The notes below the pieces were generated by a model. That model saw nothing but the letters and a program-made list of their open reading frames with translations. It searched no databases and was not told the DNA's origin. A stretch of 64,000 nucleotides of DNA from Maylandia zebra. Its lineage: Eukaryota > Chordata > Actinopteri > Cichliformes > Cichlidae. The translations under genes and the position numbers were made by a program. This document shows, piece by piece, positions 12,735 through 24,115 of this stretch; the stretch's first letter is position 1; every line of letters starts with the position of its first letter. The stretch spans positions 9,078,529 through 9,142,528 of the forward strand of contig NC_135185.1 in NCBI RefSeq assembly GCF_041146795.1, written 5' to 3'.

Positions 12735-13218
12735 TGTCCTCCACCTGCAGAAATCCTTCAGCACAAGGACGAGGGGGTGGAGTCTCCCCACAAACACGAT
12801 TCAAAACAAACAAGCAGAAAACACAAAACTGCAGTTTGTAAAAGTGGGTGTTATTAACAAGAATAATAAGAGCGAAAGCAGAGCAGCTTCACCCGCTTCC
12901 TCCTGAACCCTGCGCTCCATAAGCAGCTTACCCAAAGAAGAAAGGCTGCTTGCACTCACTTGGCATCCAGTAATCATTCGCCTCACAATAAAAAGGCTTT
13001 TCAGACCTTTCTCAGTCACGGCTTCCCACATGCTCCAACCCAGATAATCATGCAAAGAATTCCAAGTGTGAAAAAAAGAACTGTGGTTCACCTTCAGCCT
13101 TTATGAATCCGAGCACTGTTTCAACAGCTACGCTCTCACGTCCTCCTGCGCGTCAGAAAACAGCTGACAGCTGCAATAACTGCTCACTGAGCCATAATAA
13201 CTCAACGGTACCAGGGTG

Positions 13219-13365
13219 GGTAACCGGAGTAACGTTGAACCCGAGGGCAGGTAACCGGAGTAACGTTGAACCCGAGGGCAGGTAACCGGAATAACGTTGA
13301 ACCCGAGGGCGGGTAACCGGAATAACGTTGAACCTGAGGGCGGGTAACCGGAATAACTTTAACCT
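13219..13365 (+). repeat. Minisatellite, about 31-bp unit, about 4.7 copies
   Basis: The unit GGTAACCGGAGTAACGTTGA plus ACCCGAGGGCA is repeated head to tail with few changes (GAG/GAA, CCC/CCT). It lies just upstream of the coiled-coil gene and downstream of atg14. Confidence 0.9.
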
Positions 13366-14579
13366 AGCATCCAAACGACAGCGGCCCTTACAACTCAAAA
13401 TCGCAGCTCAGCTCAGGTGTGTGCACGTTGTGTGATTTGCAAAATAAAGTGCAGCTGACAGGAATCGTGTTAAAACCTGATCTGTCGCTGCTCAGGGATT
13501 CATCCACATCAGTAAGAGTGTAAATGAATACAGACAAAAGAGCTCTCCATCAAAAAGAGAATGAAAGAGAGGCAGTCAAAGGAGAGAGCAGGGGTCAGTT
13601 AAAGTGTAGTTTAAATAAGGTTTAGTTTGTACTTACACCTGCTGAGACTGAAGGCTGCATGGTGCTCTCAGGGACACAGAAAGCAGATCTGGGGTCAGAT
13701 TCATCTGATACTGGCTAGAAATAAAATAAGAACTGTTTAGTACACTCACAACGAAAGAAAACGAACACATGTAAACTCCGCGTCAGGGAAGGTAAACCTT
13801 CACTACAAGCACACCTGAAGGAAGCCCAGGTGGGTCAGGAGGACCGTGGTAACGGATGGTTGCACTCATTACAGTCACTCTGTACAGTTCACGATCCTGC
13901 AGGTGGGCGTCAGCAGCATGCAGTGAAGTAAACCTGCAGATGTGACGAATGCCTGTTGGATGAATGAACGGCACCACACATCCCAAAACATTTTCATTAA
14001 CTTTGACTGTAACAAGCTTTGTTGGCCCCGGGCCGGCCCTGTTGTTCCGTCTCCACCCGTTTTGTTTTTCCACCAACCGTGCTGCTCGCCTGGTCTGACC
14101 TGTGCCACGAACACTATGCAGCCTGGGATCCCTGTGACATCACTGGAACTGCTCAGTCGTGTGAAATCATCACCTGTCCATGCTCACCTTGTGCTTGCTG
14201 TGACAGCCTAATAAACAGACCCATCAGCTGGAGCCGTCCAATCAGACAGCCTGAGCTCAGGTGTTCACACCTGCAGAGCACAAGCAGCAGACGCTGACGT
14301 CCCGCCAGCATCGGCGGGTGAAGTCTTTAAATCTATCAACACAGCACGCCGTGGCGTGAATCGTGCGGTTACTGTGGAGATGCTGTGAGTCCTCACACAC
14401 ACGGCTATTACAGGTGTACACTCACCTGTGCTTCAATCCACCTGCAGGCACAGGTGAAGCTGCCTGTACAGCATGTGGATGTCAGCACCTCCTGTGGCCC
14501 ATGGACCCTGAGGTTAAAGGTCAACGCACGCACACTCTATTAAAAACTCAACTTCAGATTCAAAAAGCAGAAACAGGAT
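13366..14579. other. Intergenic stretch between the coiled-coil gene and atg14
   Basis: I see no convincing coding exon here. A possible splice donor on the minus strand near 13630-13640 could belong to a non-coding 5' exon of the coiled-coil gene, but nothing fixes it. The rest is unique-looking sequence. Confidence 0.4.
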
Positions 14580-15309
14580 TTTATTTCAAACGTCACACAA
14601 ACTGAAACACTTCAAATAAAACATGTTCGTCCATAAACCGCCATCATCATCAATCCCACTTCAGAGTCACCAGCTCAGCGAAAAAGCGTGAGGCGGCTCG
14701 GTCTAGGTTTGATTCCAGCTGCTCTGTGATGGCAGCTCGATTTTCTAAACTGGAGCCAATCAGAAGAGACAATGATGCACGCTCCGCCCACAGGAAGAAA
14801 CTTTTTTTTTTGAATGAGGCTGAAAATGTACAAGAAAAACTGAAAATAGTGTTTTAATAAAAATGAGTCAGGCTTGGAGTGGCCTCGGCGCCGGAGCACA
14901 ATCCTCCAATCAGAGCGCATGTTGACCTCGTGGCATCCTGCAGTCTGCTGAATGCGAGCGCTTCCAGTTTCTCATCACGACCTTAAAGGTCACAAAGGAC
15001 ACGTCAGGTCACCGTGACGCCGACACGTTGGAGACTGAGCCACGCCTGTGCGTGGAGCTTACTGCAGAGAATTTATTGCAAAAGAGCTCCGCCCCTCCAG
15101 ACTGCAACAACCTCGTCCAATCAGAGACTGAGCGGCTCCGCGATACGACCTCACAGTAGGAGAAAAAAAGTTAAACCAATCAAATCAGCAGTGACGCGTC
15201 AGCAGGACCTCTCAGCTCCTCAAACAGTACGTTTCTATTTGCAGAGTCTGAAGCGCTGATGGTGACCTCTGACCCCTGAGATCCAAACAAGCCCCAGGAC
15301 TCCGCAGGG
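14580..15309 (-). other. Probable atg14 3' UTR with polyadenylation signal
   Basis: A minus-strand AATAAA occurs at 14580-14585, about 725 bp beyond the atg14 stop. No better signal was noticed nearer the stop, so this is inferred to be the transcript end. Confidence 0.5.
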
Positions 15310-18300
15310 TCAGCGCTGGCCGGTGTAGGTTCTGAGCCAGGAGCTGACTGAGGCGGCGGCAGACGAGATCATCCCTCCGGTGTTGGCGGCGGGCTGCGAG
15401 ACCTGCAGGGCACTCTGGGAAAGATCCATGGACTGCAGGAGGACAGAGGAGGAAGAGGAGAGGTTAGAGGTCACGAGGCGGAGCCCCGTAACTCTTCTGC
15501 ACTGATGTCTGACCTATGGAGGTCAAAGTGACTCCTCCCCTCAGGCGCCCCCGCCCGCTGCTGCTCTAAGCGCGAGTCGTCCTTCACACCGAGTTAATAA
15601 CCGATCGATAATAAGGGTTACGGATCTAAATGATCGAGCAGCTCGGCACAAACGCCTCAGGTGTGTTTACCTGTGAGGGGATATCACAGAACCGCGGGCT
15701 GGGCACCGTCTCCCAGTCCGTCCCCAGGTCTGTCTCGTCGTCCGTCACCGCTTCGTCTCCGCTCTCCTCCGCCGGCCCCTCCGCCTCCGGCTCCACGAAC
15801 TCCATGGACTCCTCCAGGTCGGCGCACACCTCGAACGGACCCGTCCTGAAGCACACGGGTAAACACTGCGTCACTCTCAATCAGCAGATCGCACCCACAT
15901 TTTCCTGAAATCAAACACTTCACCCCCTCACCTGCCCAGGCTGTCGTTGTCAGGGGCAACCAGAAACACGATGTTCCTCAGGGTGTGATGGAGGTGGAGC
16001 TTCTCGCTGTCAACGTGCTGAACACAGAGAAAGGGGGTGAGAGGCGGGAACACAGATGGATCAATCAATCAGAATCAGTCCTGCTGCGTCTCAGAGTCCT
16101 CTCGACACAGAAGACGGACAAACAAACAGCGTGCGAGTCTCACCTGAGAGAAGCACAGGTGGAGCACGTTGGTGTTGAGCTTGCTCAGAGCTCGGGTGAA
16201 GCGGTAGCGGCTCAGATTGTCTCCGCAGAACTCGCTGAGAAAACAAACAGCACAGAGCGAAGATTAAAGATGGACGCCGCGACATCGGCGAAATCGACCT
16301 ACCGCTGAGTGGCGCCACTTTTCAAACGTTCCCACCTGTTGCAGAGCTTCTTGGGCAGGTTGACGTCCAGCATGTGGGACAAGATGGTGACGAGCTGCGT
16401 GGTGTAGCAGAGGGCGGCGCTGATGGTGTGAGCCGGGTTAATGTGGTCCAGCTCTGTGGCAAAAGGAGGTCAAAGGTCAGGACAGGGTCACCTGAAACCT
16501 TTTCAAATGAAAGTTTTCTGAGCACCCACATAAAAATACTCATTATTAAAAAAATTACAAGTAAATTAAGTATTTTAAAATAATTTTAAAATAAAAACAG
16601 ACGAGTTATAATAACCATGATTTATATTATTATTATTATTATTATTATTATTGGGCGATCGTGGCTCAAGAGTTGGCAGTTCGTCGGAAGGTTAATCGGA
16701 AGGTTGCCGGTTCGAGCCCCGGCTCGGACAGTCTCGGTCGTTGTGTCCCTGGGCAAGACACTTCACCTACCGCCTGCTGGTGTTGGCCAGAGGGGCCGAT
16801 GGCGCAATATGGCAGCCTCGCCTCTGTCAGTCTGCCCCAGGGCAGCTGTGGCTACAACTGTAGCTGCCTCCACCAGTGTGTGAATGTGAGAGTGAATGAA
16901 TAGTGGAATTGTAAAGCGCTTTGAGGGCCTCGAAAAGCGCTATATAAATGCAATCCATCATCATCATCATAACAACAACATCATCATCAGATAAATACAA
17001 GAACAAACTTCTGGCTGAGAAGAAATCTGAACTCAGGGAAAAAATGAGATCAGTTATCAGTACGACCACTAAAGCTCCGCCTCCTCACTCTTCACCTGGG
17101 CCCTGATTGGTGCTCTTCTCCTCCACCCAGCTGTAGTAAGCGGAGCAGTCTCCGTTGCTGGGCAGGGCCACAGGGGGCCCCGTGATGCTGATGCTTGTCT
17201 CTCCGTTCTGGTCGTCCCAGATCCAGCGTCCCGACAGGTAGGTGGTCCTCCGGGCCTCGGCCAGCTCGCTCACCGTGCTCGAGGTCAGCGGGTCGCACTC
17301 AGCCAGGACGTCCGCGGGGTCTCTAATAGATACACGTAGGGGCAGAGAGTGGGATGACAACACGTTTGCTCCATCAGTCCCATCAGAGCGGTTCCTGAAA
17401 CTCAGAAGGCTCCACCCCCTACCTGCTGCCCAGTTTCTCCTCCTGCATGGGGAAGATGTGGGTGGTAAGGTCGCGGATGTGCTCCCGCCGCAGTGCGGCG
17501 AGCTGGCTCAGTCGGCTCTGCAGGTCTCGACTGCGTTTCTCCATCAGCTCACCGAGGCGCCGGTTGTGGCGCTCGATCTTGTCGCGTTTCTCACCGTGGC
17601 GAACGGCCCGGCGCTGCAGCCGCTGGACGTCCTCCTGACACCTGGAGAGGCGCTCATTATCTGCGGCAGGAGGGGCAAACGGGTCACGCGACAGCTCACG
17701 AACCGTGTCAGTTTTAAACCTGCTGACTCTCACCGTGCCTCGCCTCCTCGTTGCCCCAGGCAACCGCCTCCTTTAGCTGCTCCACCTTCATCTTACACGA
17801 CATGATCTTCCATTTCTGAGGACAACACACAGATACATCAATTTCTTCCGAACTGGCTTTTAATCAGATTTGAACTTTAATCTGAATGTTCACATTTTTA
17901 TTTATGCAAACAAGTTAAAACATCTGAATTTATTTCTCTCGTTTCTGCCTCTCAGCTCTCGGCCGATGTTTGGAGGTCAGAGGTGCCACACAGATGCACC
18001 TGACGTGCTCTCGGAGAGGATGGGAGGAGCTACAGCGCATTAAAAACTGCAGGTGAGCTCACTGAAGGTAACATTACAGAGCAGAGGAGCGATAAGGAGG
18101 CAGCCACGTGCCTGAACGCACACCTATGCAGCTGTGAACTCACCATCTCGTCAGCCAGCAGCTTCCTGTTCATGGCCTGCACAACGCTGTGAGGACAGAA
18201 GATGTCACAGGTTATCGCCACAGCTGCTGTTACCAAAAAAAACACAAACATCTGCAACACCTGCACAGGTGCTGCCTCAAACAGCTTCACTCGCCCTCCC

Positions 18301-21300
18301 TCAGTCCACAGCCGTTTGTGACATCACCTGTACCTGTGAGCAGCAGGTTTTACCTCTGCTGCAGCTGCTCCTTCTCCCCCTTCAGCTTCTTCAGCCGCTC
18401 AAGCTTCTCAGTGTACCTGCAGACAAACAGCAGATGAGTTCACCTGCAGTAGATAAAGCCTCACACCTGAGAGGATTTTACAGTTTCAGAACCAGAAGCT
18501 TGTGGGGATAGGTTAATTGATAAATCCAAATTGCCACTAGGTGTGAATGTGCAAGTGAATGTGAGTGCGAATGGTTGTATGTCCCTGTGTGTTGGCCCTG
18601 CGACAGACTGGCGACCTGTCCAGGGTGTACCCCGCCTCTCGCCCTATGACAGCTGGGATAGGCTCCAGCGCCCCCCACGACCCTGAAAAGGATAAGCGGA
18701 AGCGAATGGATGAATGGATGGAGAACCAGAAGCCAGCAGAACCAGACAGTCTGATTAAACCCAGCACACCTCTGCAACAGCTGCAGTAACAAAGAGAAGG
18801 GGGGCCTGAGGTCATCTCACTGACTCCAGCCTGGGAAACGTCTAACCGGAGCATATGACCTCACTCCAGGGCTCGCAAAATCGCTAGCCCGACGTCCCGG
18901 GGCTAGCGATTTTTCCAGTCGGGCTACCAAAATCTCTCTCTGCCCTGCCCGTCGGGCTATCATAGGAAGGAAAAATATATGTCAATGCTTTTGCATTCTT
19001 TCGGAAATGTAGCTGGGTAATTATGTCATTGGCATCGGTGAGCCACTGTCAATATGTGACATATTGAAGTCGCGTTTGAATTTGCGCTTGTTTTTTGCTT
19101 TCACTTTGCAATCGAGCGAACTGTGTATAGAGAGCGACAGCACTGATTGGTGAGTGGTGATAATTTCGCACCAATTCCTCTGACATCGTCTTATCAATCG
19201 TTAGCTTACTATGCAAACATGACAAGTGAAATCTCACGCAGCAAGCTTAAACATGTGAGAGGTTGATCGCGCAGAGAATCGCTGAGCGTTATGTGAGTGC
19301 GTGTGTAAAAGCAGCAGATATACACTGAACAAAAATATAAACGCAACACTTTTGTTTTTGCTCCCATTCCCCATGGGATGGACGTAGAGACCTAAAATTC
19401 ATTCCAGATACACAATATAACCATCCCTCCCAAACAGTGGTCACAAATCAGTCCAAATGTGTGGTAGTGGACACATCTGCTATATTGAGATAATCCATCC
19501 CACCTCACAGGTGTGCCACATCAGGATGCTGATCTGACATCATGAGTAGTGCACAGGTGTACCTCAGACTGCCCACAACAAAAGGCCACCCTGGAATGTG
19601 CAGTTTTTTGCGCTATTGGGGGTCTGGGGACCCAGAACCGGTCAGTATCTGGTGTGACCACCATTTGCCTCATGCAGTGCAACACATCGTCGCATGGAGT
19701 CTATCAGATTGTCAATTGTGGCCTGTGGAATGTTGGTCCACTCCTCTTCAATGGCTGTGCGAGGTTGTTGGATATTCGTGGGAACTGGTACACGCTGTCG
19801 TATACGCCGGTCAAGCACATCCCGAACATGCTCAATGGGTGACATGTCCGGTGAGTATGCTGGCCATGCAAGAACTGGGACATTCTCAGTTGCCATCTGC
19901 CCTGAACAATGTGAACCATGATTCATCCGTGAAGCGCACACCTCTCCAACGTGCCAGACGCCATCGAATGTGAGCATTTGCCCACACAAGTCTGTTACGG
20001 CGACGAGCTGGAGTCAGGTCAAGACCCCAATGAGGACGACGGGCATGCAGTTGAGCGTCCCTGAGACGGTTTCTGACAGTTTGTGCAGAAATTGTTTGGT
20101 TGTGCAAACCAATTGTTCCAGCAGCTGTCTGGGTGGCTGGTCTCAGACGATCTTGGAGGTGAACCTGCTTGATGTGGAGGTCCTGGGCTGGTGTGGTTAC
20201 ACGAGGTCTGCGGTTGTGAGGCCGGTTGGATGTGCTGCCATATTCTCTGAAACGCCTGTGGAGACGGCTTATGGTTGAGAAATGAACATTCAATGCACGG
20301 GCGACAGATCTGGTTGACATTCCTGCTGTCAGCATGGCAATTGCACGCTCCCTCATTGCTTGTGGCATCTGTGGCATTTTGCTGTGAGACAAAACTGCAC
20401 ATTCCAGGGTGGCCTTTTGTTGTGGGCAGTCTGAGGTACACCTGTGCACTACTCATGATGTCAGATCAGCATCCTGATGTGGCACACCTGTGAGGTGGGG
20501 TGGATTATCTCAATATAGCAGATGTGCCCACTACCACACATTTGGACTGATTTGTGACCACTGTTTGGGAGGGATGGTTATATTGTGTATCTGGAATGAA
20601 TTTTAGGTCTCTACGTCCATCCCATGGGGAATGGGAGCAGTAACAAAGGTGTTGCGTTTATATTTTTGTTCAGTGTATATTTTAGTTCTGCTGAGCCAAA
20701 TAAGACAGGTCAAGGTGAAGAAGTAACAGCCAAAGAAAAGCTTACCACAAAACGGAAAAGTTATGACAAATCAGACTATAAGGCAAAAAGAAAGTGCAGC
20801 TTTATGGTTTCATGGACAAAATAATTTCTGTGGCTGCAACATGACGAGCTAAATAACCAGAGCTGCACATAAGTGGTCCGCAGGTGCGCATTCAGAATCA
20901 GAATACTTTATTGATCCCTGGGGGAAATTTTTTGTTACAGTGCTCCGTTATAAACAAACATTAACAAGACAGACAATACGCTAACTAAGAATAGTACAAT
21001 ATATACATATATACACGCACACATAAAGTCACTTATTAATAAATAGCTGAGAAAGAAACATGTGTAGCTATAGCAGTAAACAGTGTGTTGGGTGGAGGAG
21101 TTGTACAGGGAGCCACAGGCAGGAATGATTTCCTGTGTCGTTCAGTGGTGCATTATGGGTAATCTCAGTCTCTCACTGAGCGTGCTCCTGTGACTGACCA
21201 GCATGTCATGGAGAGGGTGGGAGGTGTTATCCAACATTGTCTTTATCTTGGACAGCATCCGCCTCTCCGACACACCTTGAGGGAGTCCAGCTCCATCCCC

Positions 21301-23087
21301 ACAACATTACTGGCCTTACAGATCAGTTTATCGAGTCTGTTGGCATCTGCGACCCTCAGCCTTGGTGCAGAATGTGCCGTGAAAATCCCACTCTAGCGGA
21401 CAAAAACACTGCCTTTTATATGGACGCAAACGCGCGTTGCAACTTCTTATCTGGTGCGCGTCTTTTATTTTGACAGCGAATGCGAACATGTGGACCGCTT
21501 ATGTGCATCCGTGTAAACAACATAATGTTCTGCCGAGTGTGTTGTTGGTTTTCCCTCGATTTCTGAGTCGACAAGCGCCTTTGTTACTGGGACCAGTCAT
21601 TTTAAGAAAGGCCCCCATTAGAACCCATGAGAAATGCATTATTGCTCAGTCTGCAATATCTTTCCCGGAACAAACACCAATTGCAAATAGAACAGCGTAC
21701 TATGTTGCAAAGAGTGAACTACCACTGGCAAAATTTAGCAGTCTTTGCAAACTTCAAAAAGCAAATGGCCTAGATCTTGGTTCCACTTGTCTCTTACCCG
21801 TGACTTCAGTGGAAATTTCAAATTCAGGATCTGACACAGACTGATTCATGTCCTACACAGTTCTTACAAGTTCATAGAAATTTCTGTTCAATTAGAACCA
21901 AGTATTTGAGTTGATGATTGTAATTTTTATACAATGTTGTGTTTGTGTGAATTTGTGTTTCAACAATTTTTTGATTAATGGTTTGTTTCCGTTACAATAT
22001 TATACTTTAATGTATAATATTGTAACGGAAACAAAACATCAATCAAAAAATTGCTCTTTTTTTATTCGGGCTACTTAAATTTATTTTGGGCTACCAAAAA
22101 CTGAAGAGTCCCTGCCCGAAGGGCTACCAGGGATTTTGAACTTTTGCGAGCCCTGCACTGTAACACAGCAGCTAGCCACCAGGCTAACAATACCAGAGCA
22201 GGTCAACACACGATAACCTGAGACCTAGCAGACTTACAAAACTGAGCTAACCGGCCAAATAAAGCTTAAGAAGGCTAACCGAGGCTAATCTAGCTGAGCT
22301 AACAGTAACAAATGTTGATACAAAGGCTAACCGAGCTAACAGGCTACCTGAAAGTTACTTAGCTAACCACCGTTAGCTGCTAATGCTAAGCGCCGTTTTC
22401 AGGTTAGTTTACACCTTTTTAAAGACGAGACGGTGCGACTGTGGAGTATTAGCGTGTCACACCTCCGGTCATTACACCGTAACTTCTGACGTTTGAGAAA
22501 ATAAAGAAGAGTTTCTGATTTTAACAATAATCGCGCTTCGATTTAGCTGAAACACCTGTTTCACCACAGCAGTGTTATTTGGGCTCCAGGCTTCGGCTAA
22601 TGTCCCCACCAACAGAGCAGTCAGACAAAGAAAGCCGTAAAAAAGCGTTTTTTTAAGACGCAGTCGGTGCTCACAACGACGCCGAACGGCACCGACAGCT
22701 CCCGTTAACCCCAGGCGAAACGGAGCAGCTCCCCGGTGCTGCGTGTCCGCAGAGGAACGTAGGAACGGGAAACTTTGAGCGTGCGTCGGTGGAATTCGGC
22801 TCCGGTGTTTACCTCTCTGTGTTCCTGCCGTCGAAGTACACAAAGTCTCCGGCCTGCACGCAGCGAGCGCAGGTAAGCCTGCGGCGGGAGGTGCTGCACA
22901 GAGGGCAGCGCTCCACGGCTACGTACAGCCCCTCCGCGTCGTCCACGGACTCCAGCATAACGCAGCCTTGCGCGGAATGGGCCGAGCAGCCCTGCGCGGA
23001 ATGGGCCGAGGCCGGCAGTGGAGGGCGCGGTGACGGCCGGGCCGCAGAGGCTGGAGCGGGCCGGGCCGGGCTGGCGGAGGACGCCAT
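15310..23087 (-). CDS. atg14: ATG14/Barkor, autophagy PI3K complex subunit
   Basis: Eleven minus-strand exons: 22813-23087, 18354-18416, 18144-18186, 17734-17815, 17423-17660, 17096-17322, 16336-16453, 16144-16234, 15932-16017, 15671-15845 and 15310-15432. They total 1521 nt, or 506 aa (human 492). ATG14 targets the Beclin 1-VPS34-VPS15 lipid kinase complex to the ER to start autophagosome formation. Identity rests on close matches to human along the whole length: [17 protein letters not shown], the paired CxxC motifs (C61/C64 and C73/C76) needed for ER targeting, a central coiled coil (about 92-230), [10 protein letters not shown] and YYSWVEEK. At the C-terminus is the BATS amphipathic helix ([20 protein letters not shown]) that senses curved PI3P membranes. 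Intron 1 (4.4 kb) is swollen by transposons. The start sits in a GC-rich stretch (22680-23160), a likely promoter. The N-terminus has an 8-residue tandem repeat (see findings). Confidence 0.97.
16618..16652 (+). repeat. (TTA)n microsatellite
   Basis: About ten ATT/TTA triplets lie in the atg14 intron between exons 6 and 7, immediately before a SINE head. Confidence 0.9.
16653..16965 (+). repeat. tRNA-headed SINE, full length
   Basis: It begins GGGCGATCGTGGCTCAAG and has a B box GGTTCGAGCCCC. It continues with CTGGGCAAGACACTTCACC and ends AAAGCGCTTTGAGGG...CGCTATATAAATGCAATCC with a CAT-repeat tail. It is the most complete member of this family in the window and lies in an atg14 intron, antisense to the gene. 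Confidence 0.85.
18505..18725 (+). repeat. SINE 3' half (cichlid/percomorph type)
   Basis: It contains GCGACAGACTGGCGACCTGT, then CAGGGTGTACCCCGCCTCTC, and ends GATAAGCGGAAGCGAATGG with ATGGATG repeats. This is the well-known 3' body of AFC/TILA-like fish SINEs. The tRNA head is missing. It lies at the start of atg14 intron 1. Confidence 0.7.
19323..20675 (-). mobile_element. Tc1-like transposon, internally deleted
   Basis: It starts CACTGAACAAAAATATAAAC at a TA target and ends with the inverse (TA at 19321-19322 and 20676-20677). The terminal inverted repeats are about 280 bp. Minus-strand frames encode the paired-type HTH ([18 protein letters not shown], then [13 protein letters not shown]), the first catalytic Asp block ([14 protein letters not shown]) and the last block ([19 protein letters not shown]). 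The middle, including the expected second catalytic Asp (DNARPH-like), is missing. The copy is therefore non-autonomous, though its ends look well preserved. Confidence 0.9.
20889..21362 (-). mobile_element. Rex1-like LINE 3' fragment
   Basis: The plus strand shows CAGAATACTTTATTGATCCC, so the minus strand ends with the usual Rex1 3' tail (GGGATCAATAAAGTATTCTG). Upstream minus-strand sequence is from the ORF end and 3' UTR. It is inserted between the two transposase pieces of the hAT element. A shorter copy of the same tail lies at 27831-28028. Confidence 0.75.
21961..22053. repeat. Near-perfect 44-bp-arm hairpin
   Basis: The left arm ends TTACAATATTATAC, followed by a 6-bp loop TTTAAT and then the mirrored arm GTATAATATTGTAA. 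The match runs outward for about 44 bp with very few mismatches. It sits in the right part of the hAT remnant. Confidence 0.85.
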
Positions 23088-23291
23088 GCTAGCTGCGCTG
23101 TCTGCGGCTCCGCGAAGGTCGGCCTGCCGCTAACGTCTCATAGTTTAGAGCCAACGCACAGCTGTAACCCGAGGACAGACCGCCACTTCCTCTTTCTAAC
23201 AGCGTGACGGGTTTGTTTATCTGATGGCGTCACGGGTGGGCGGGGTCAGGCATACGTCACCATAAAAACATGGGAGGTTGTTAAAAGTAAT

Positions 23292-23480
23292 TCTGCTCAC
23301 AGAGCTCAACGTGAGCGACTCATCAGGTGATCGGAGAGTTGGTGGTTCGATTCCTGGCTTCCACATCTGCATGCCAAATATCCTTATAGAGGATACGAAC
23401 CCCGGGTCACTCTCTGATGCTCCGTCGGAGTGTGGATGTTGTACAAAGCACCGAGTGCTGCATAAGAATCAGTCCATTTA
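23292..23480 (+). repeat. SINE fragment
   Basis: It contains the tRNA-like B box GGTTCGATTCC and the body motif CATGCCAAATATCCTT, shared with the SINE at 26956-27288. It is decayed and lies just upstream of atg14. Confidence 0.5.
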
Positions 23481-23564
23481 TTCTGTGAAGTTTTCATGAA
23501 CTCTGCAGCCCCCACGGAGATTTAAACACGAGCCTCCCATTGGGTCATTACTAGGTCATTACTG

Positions 23565-24115
23565 CAGGGATTAATAGGTTTAACAATTTCTATGACTCTG
23601 TGGTGGCCTCAGCCATCTTTTATGGTGTGGTCTACTGGGGCGGCAGCATCTCTGCCGGGGACAGGAAGAGACTGAACAGGCTGATCAGAAGGGCCAGCTC
23701 TGTTCTAGGATGGCCTCTGGACCCAGTGGAGGTGGTGAGTGACAGGAGAACGGTGGCTAAGCTTTCATTCCTGTTGGACAACATCTCCCAGCCCATGCAG
23801 GAGACTGACAGCACTGAGCAGCTCCTTCAGTGGCTGCAGCACCCACGGTGACTCTACAACAAAGACTCCAACTGATCAAACACATCCACACATGTGCAAT
23901 ACTCTTTTCTGACAAAGTTGCATTTTTACTCAGTTGTTTAAAGCACTTGAATTTATTTATTTTTATCCTATTGTATATTTTATTCTATTCTGTACAGTTG
24001 TGTATAGTATATTATTCTTATTGTATTCCAGTGTTCTTTAATTTTTGCTATACAACTTTGCACTGTCCACTTTTTGCTGTGACAAAACAAATTTCCCACG
24101 TGTGGGACTAAAAGT
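23565..24115 (+). mobile_element. Rex1-like LINE 3' end
   Basis: The plus frame at 23600-23851 encodes VASAIFYGVVYWGGSISAGD and then LNRLIRRASSVLGWPLDPVE, the C-terminal end of Rex1-type ORF2. A short 3' UTR follows, ending about 24115. It is heavily 5' truncated. Confidence 0.75.

Larger units (their letters stand above)
18867..22155 (+). mobile_element. hAT transposon remnant with two nested insertions
   Basis: The ends are CAGGGCTCGCAAAA (18867) and its inverse ending GCGAGCCCTG (22155). Subterminal inverted blocks share the motif CGGGCTACCA. Transposase-like pieces are on the plus strand. One, at about 20690-20880, is a Lys-rich N-terminus ending LWLQHDE. The other, at about 21363-21844, has a TTF-type finger start ([15 protein letters not shown]) and [20 protein letters not shown], recalling ZNF862/KIAA1586-like hAT proteins. 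The catalytic and dimerisation regions are missing. A Tc1 element (19323-20675) and a Rex1 tail (20889-21362) are inserted. I could not confirm an 8-bp target repeat. Confidence 0.7.

Noticed and set aside
12411-12857. Plus-strand frame of 148 codons rich in Leu and Gln
   Set aside because: It is antisense to exon 1 of the coiled-coil gene, which has a signal peptide, heptads and a proper donor site.
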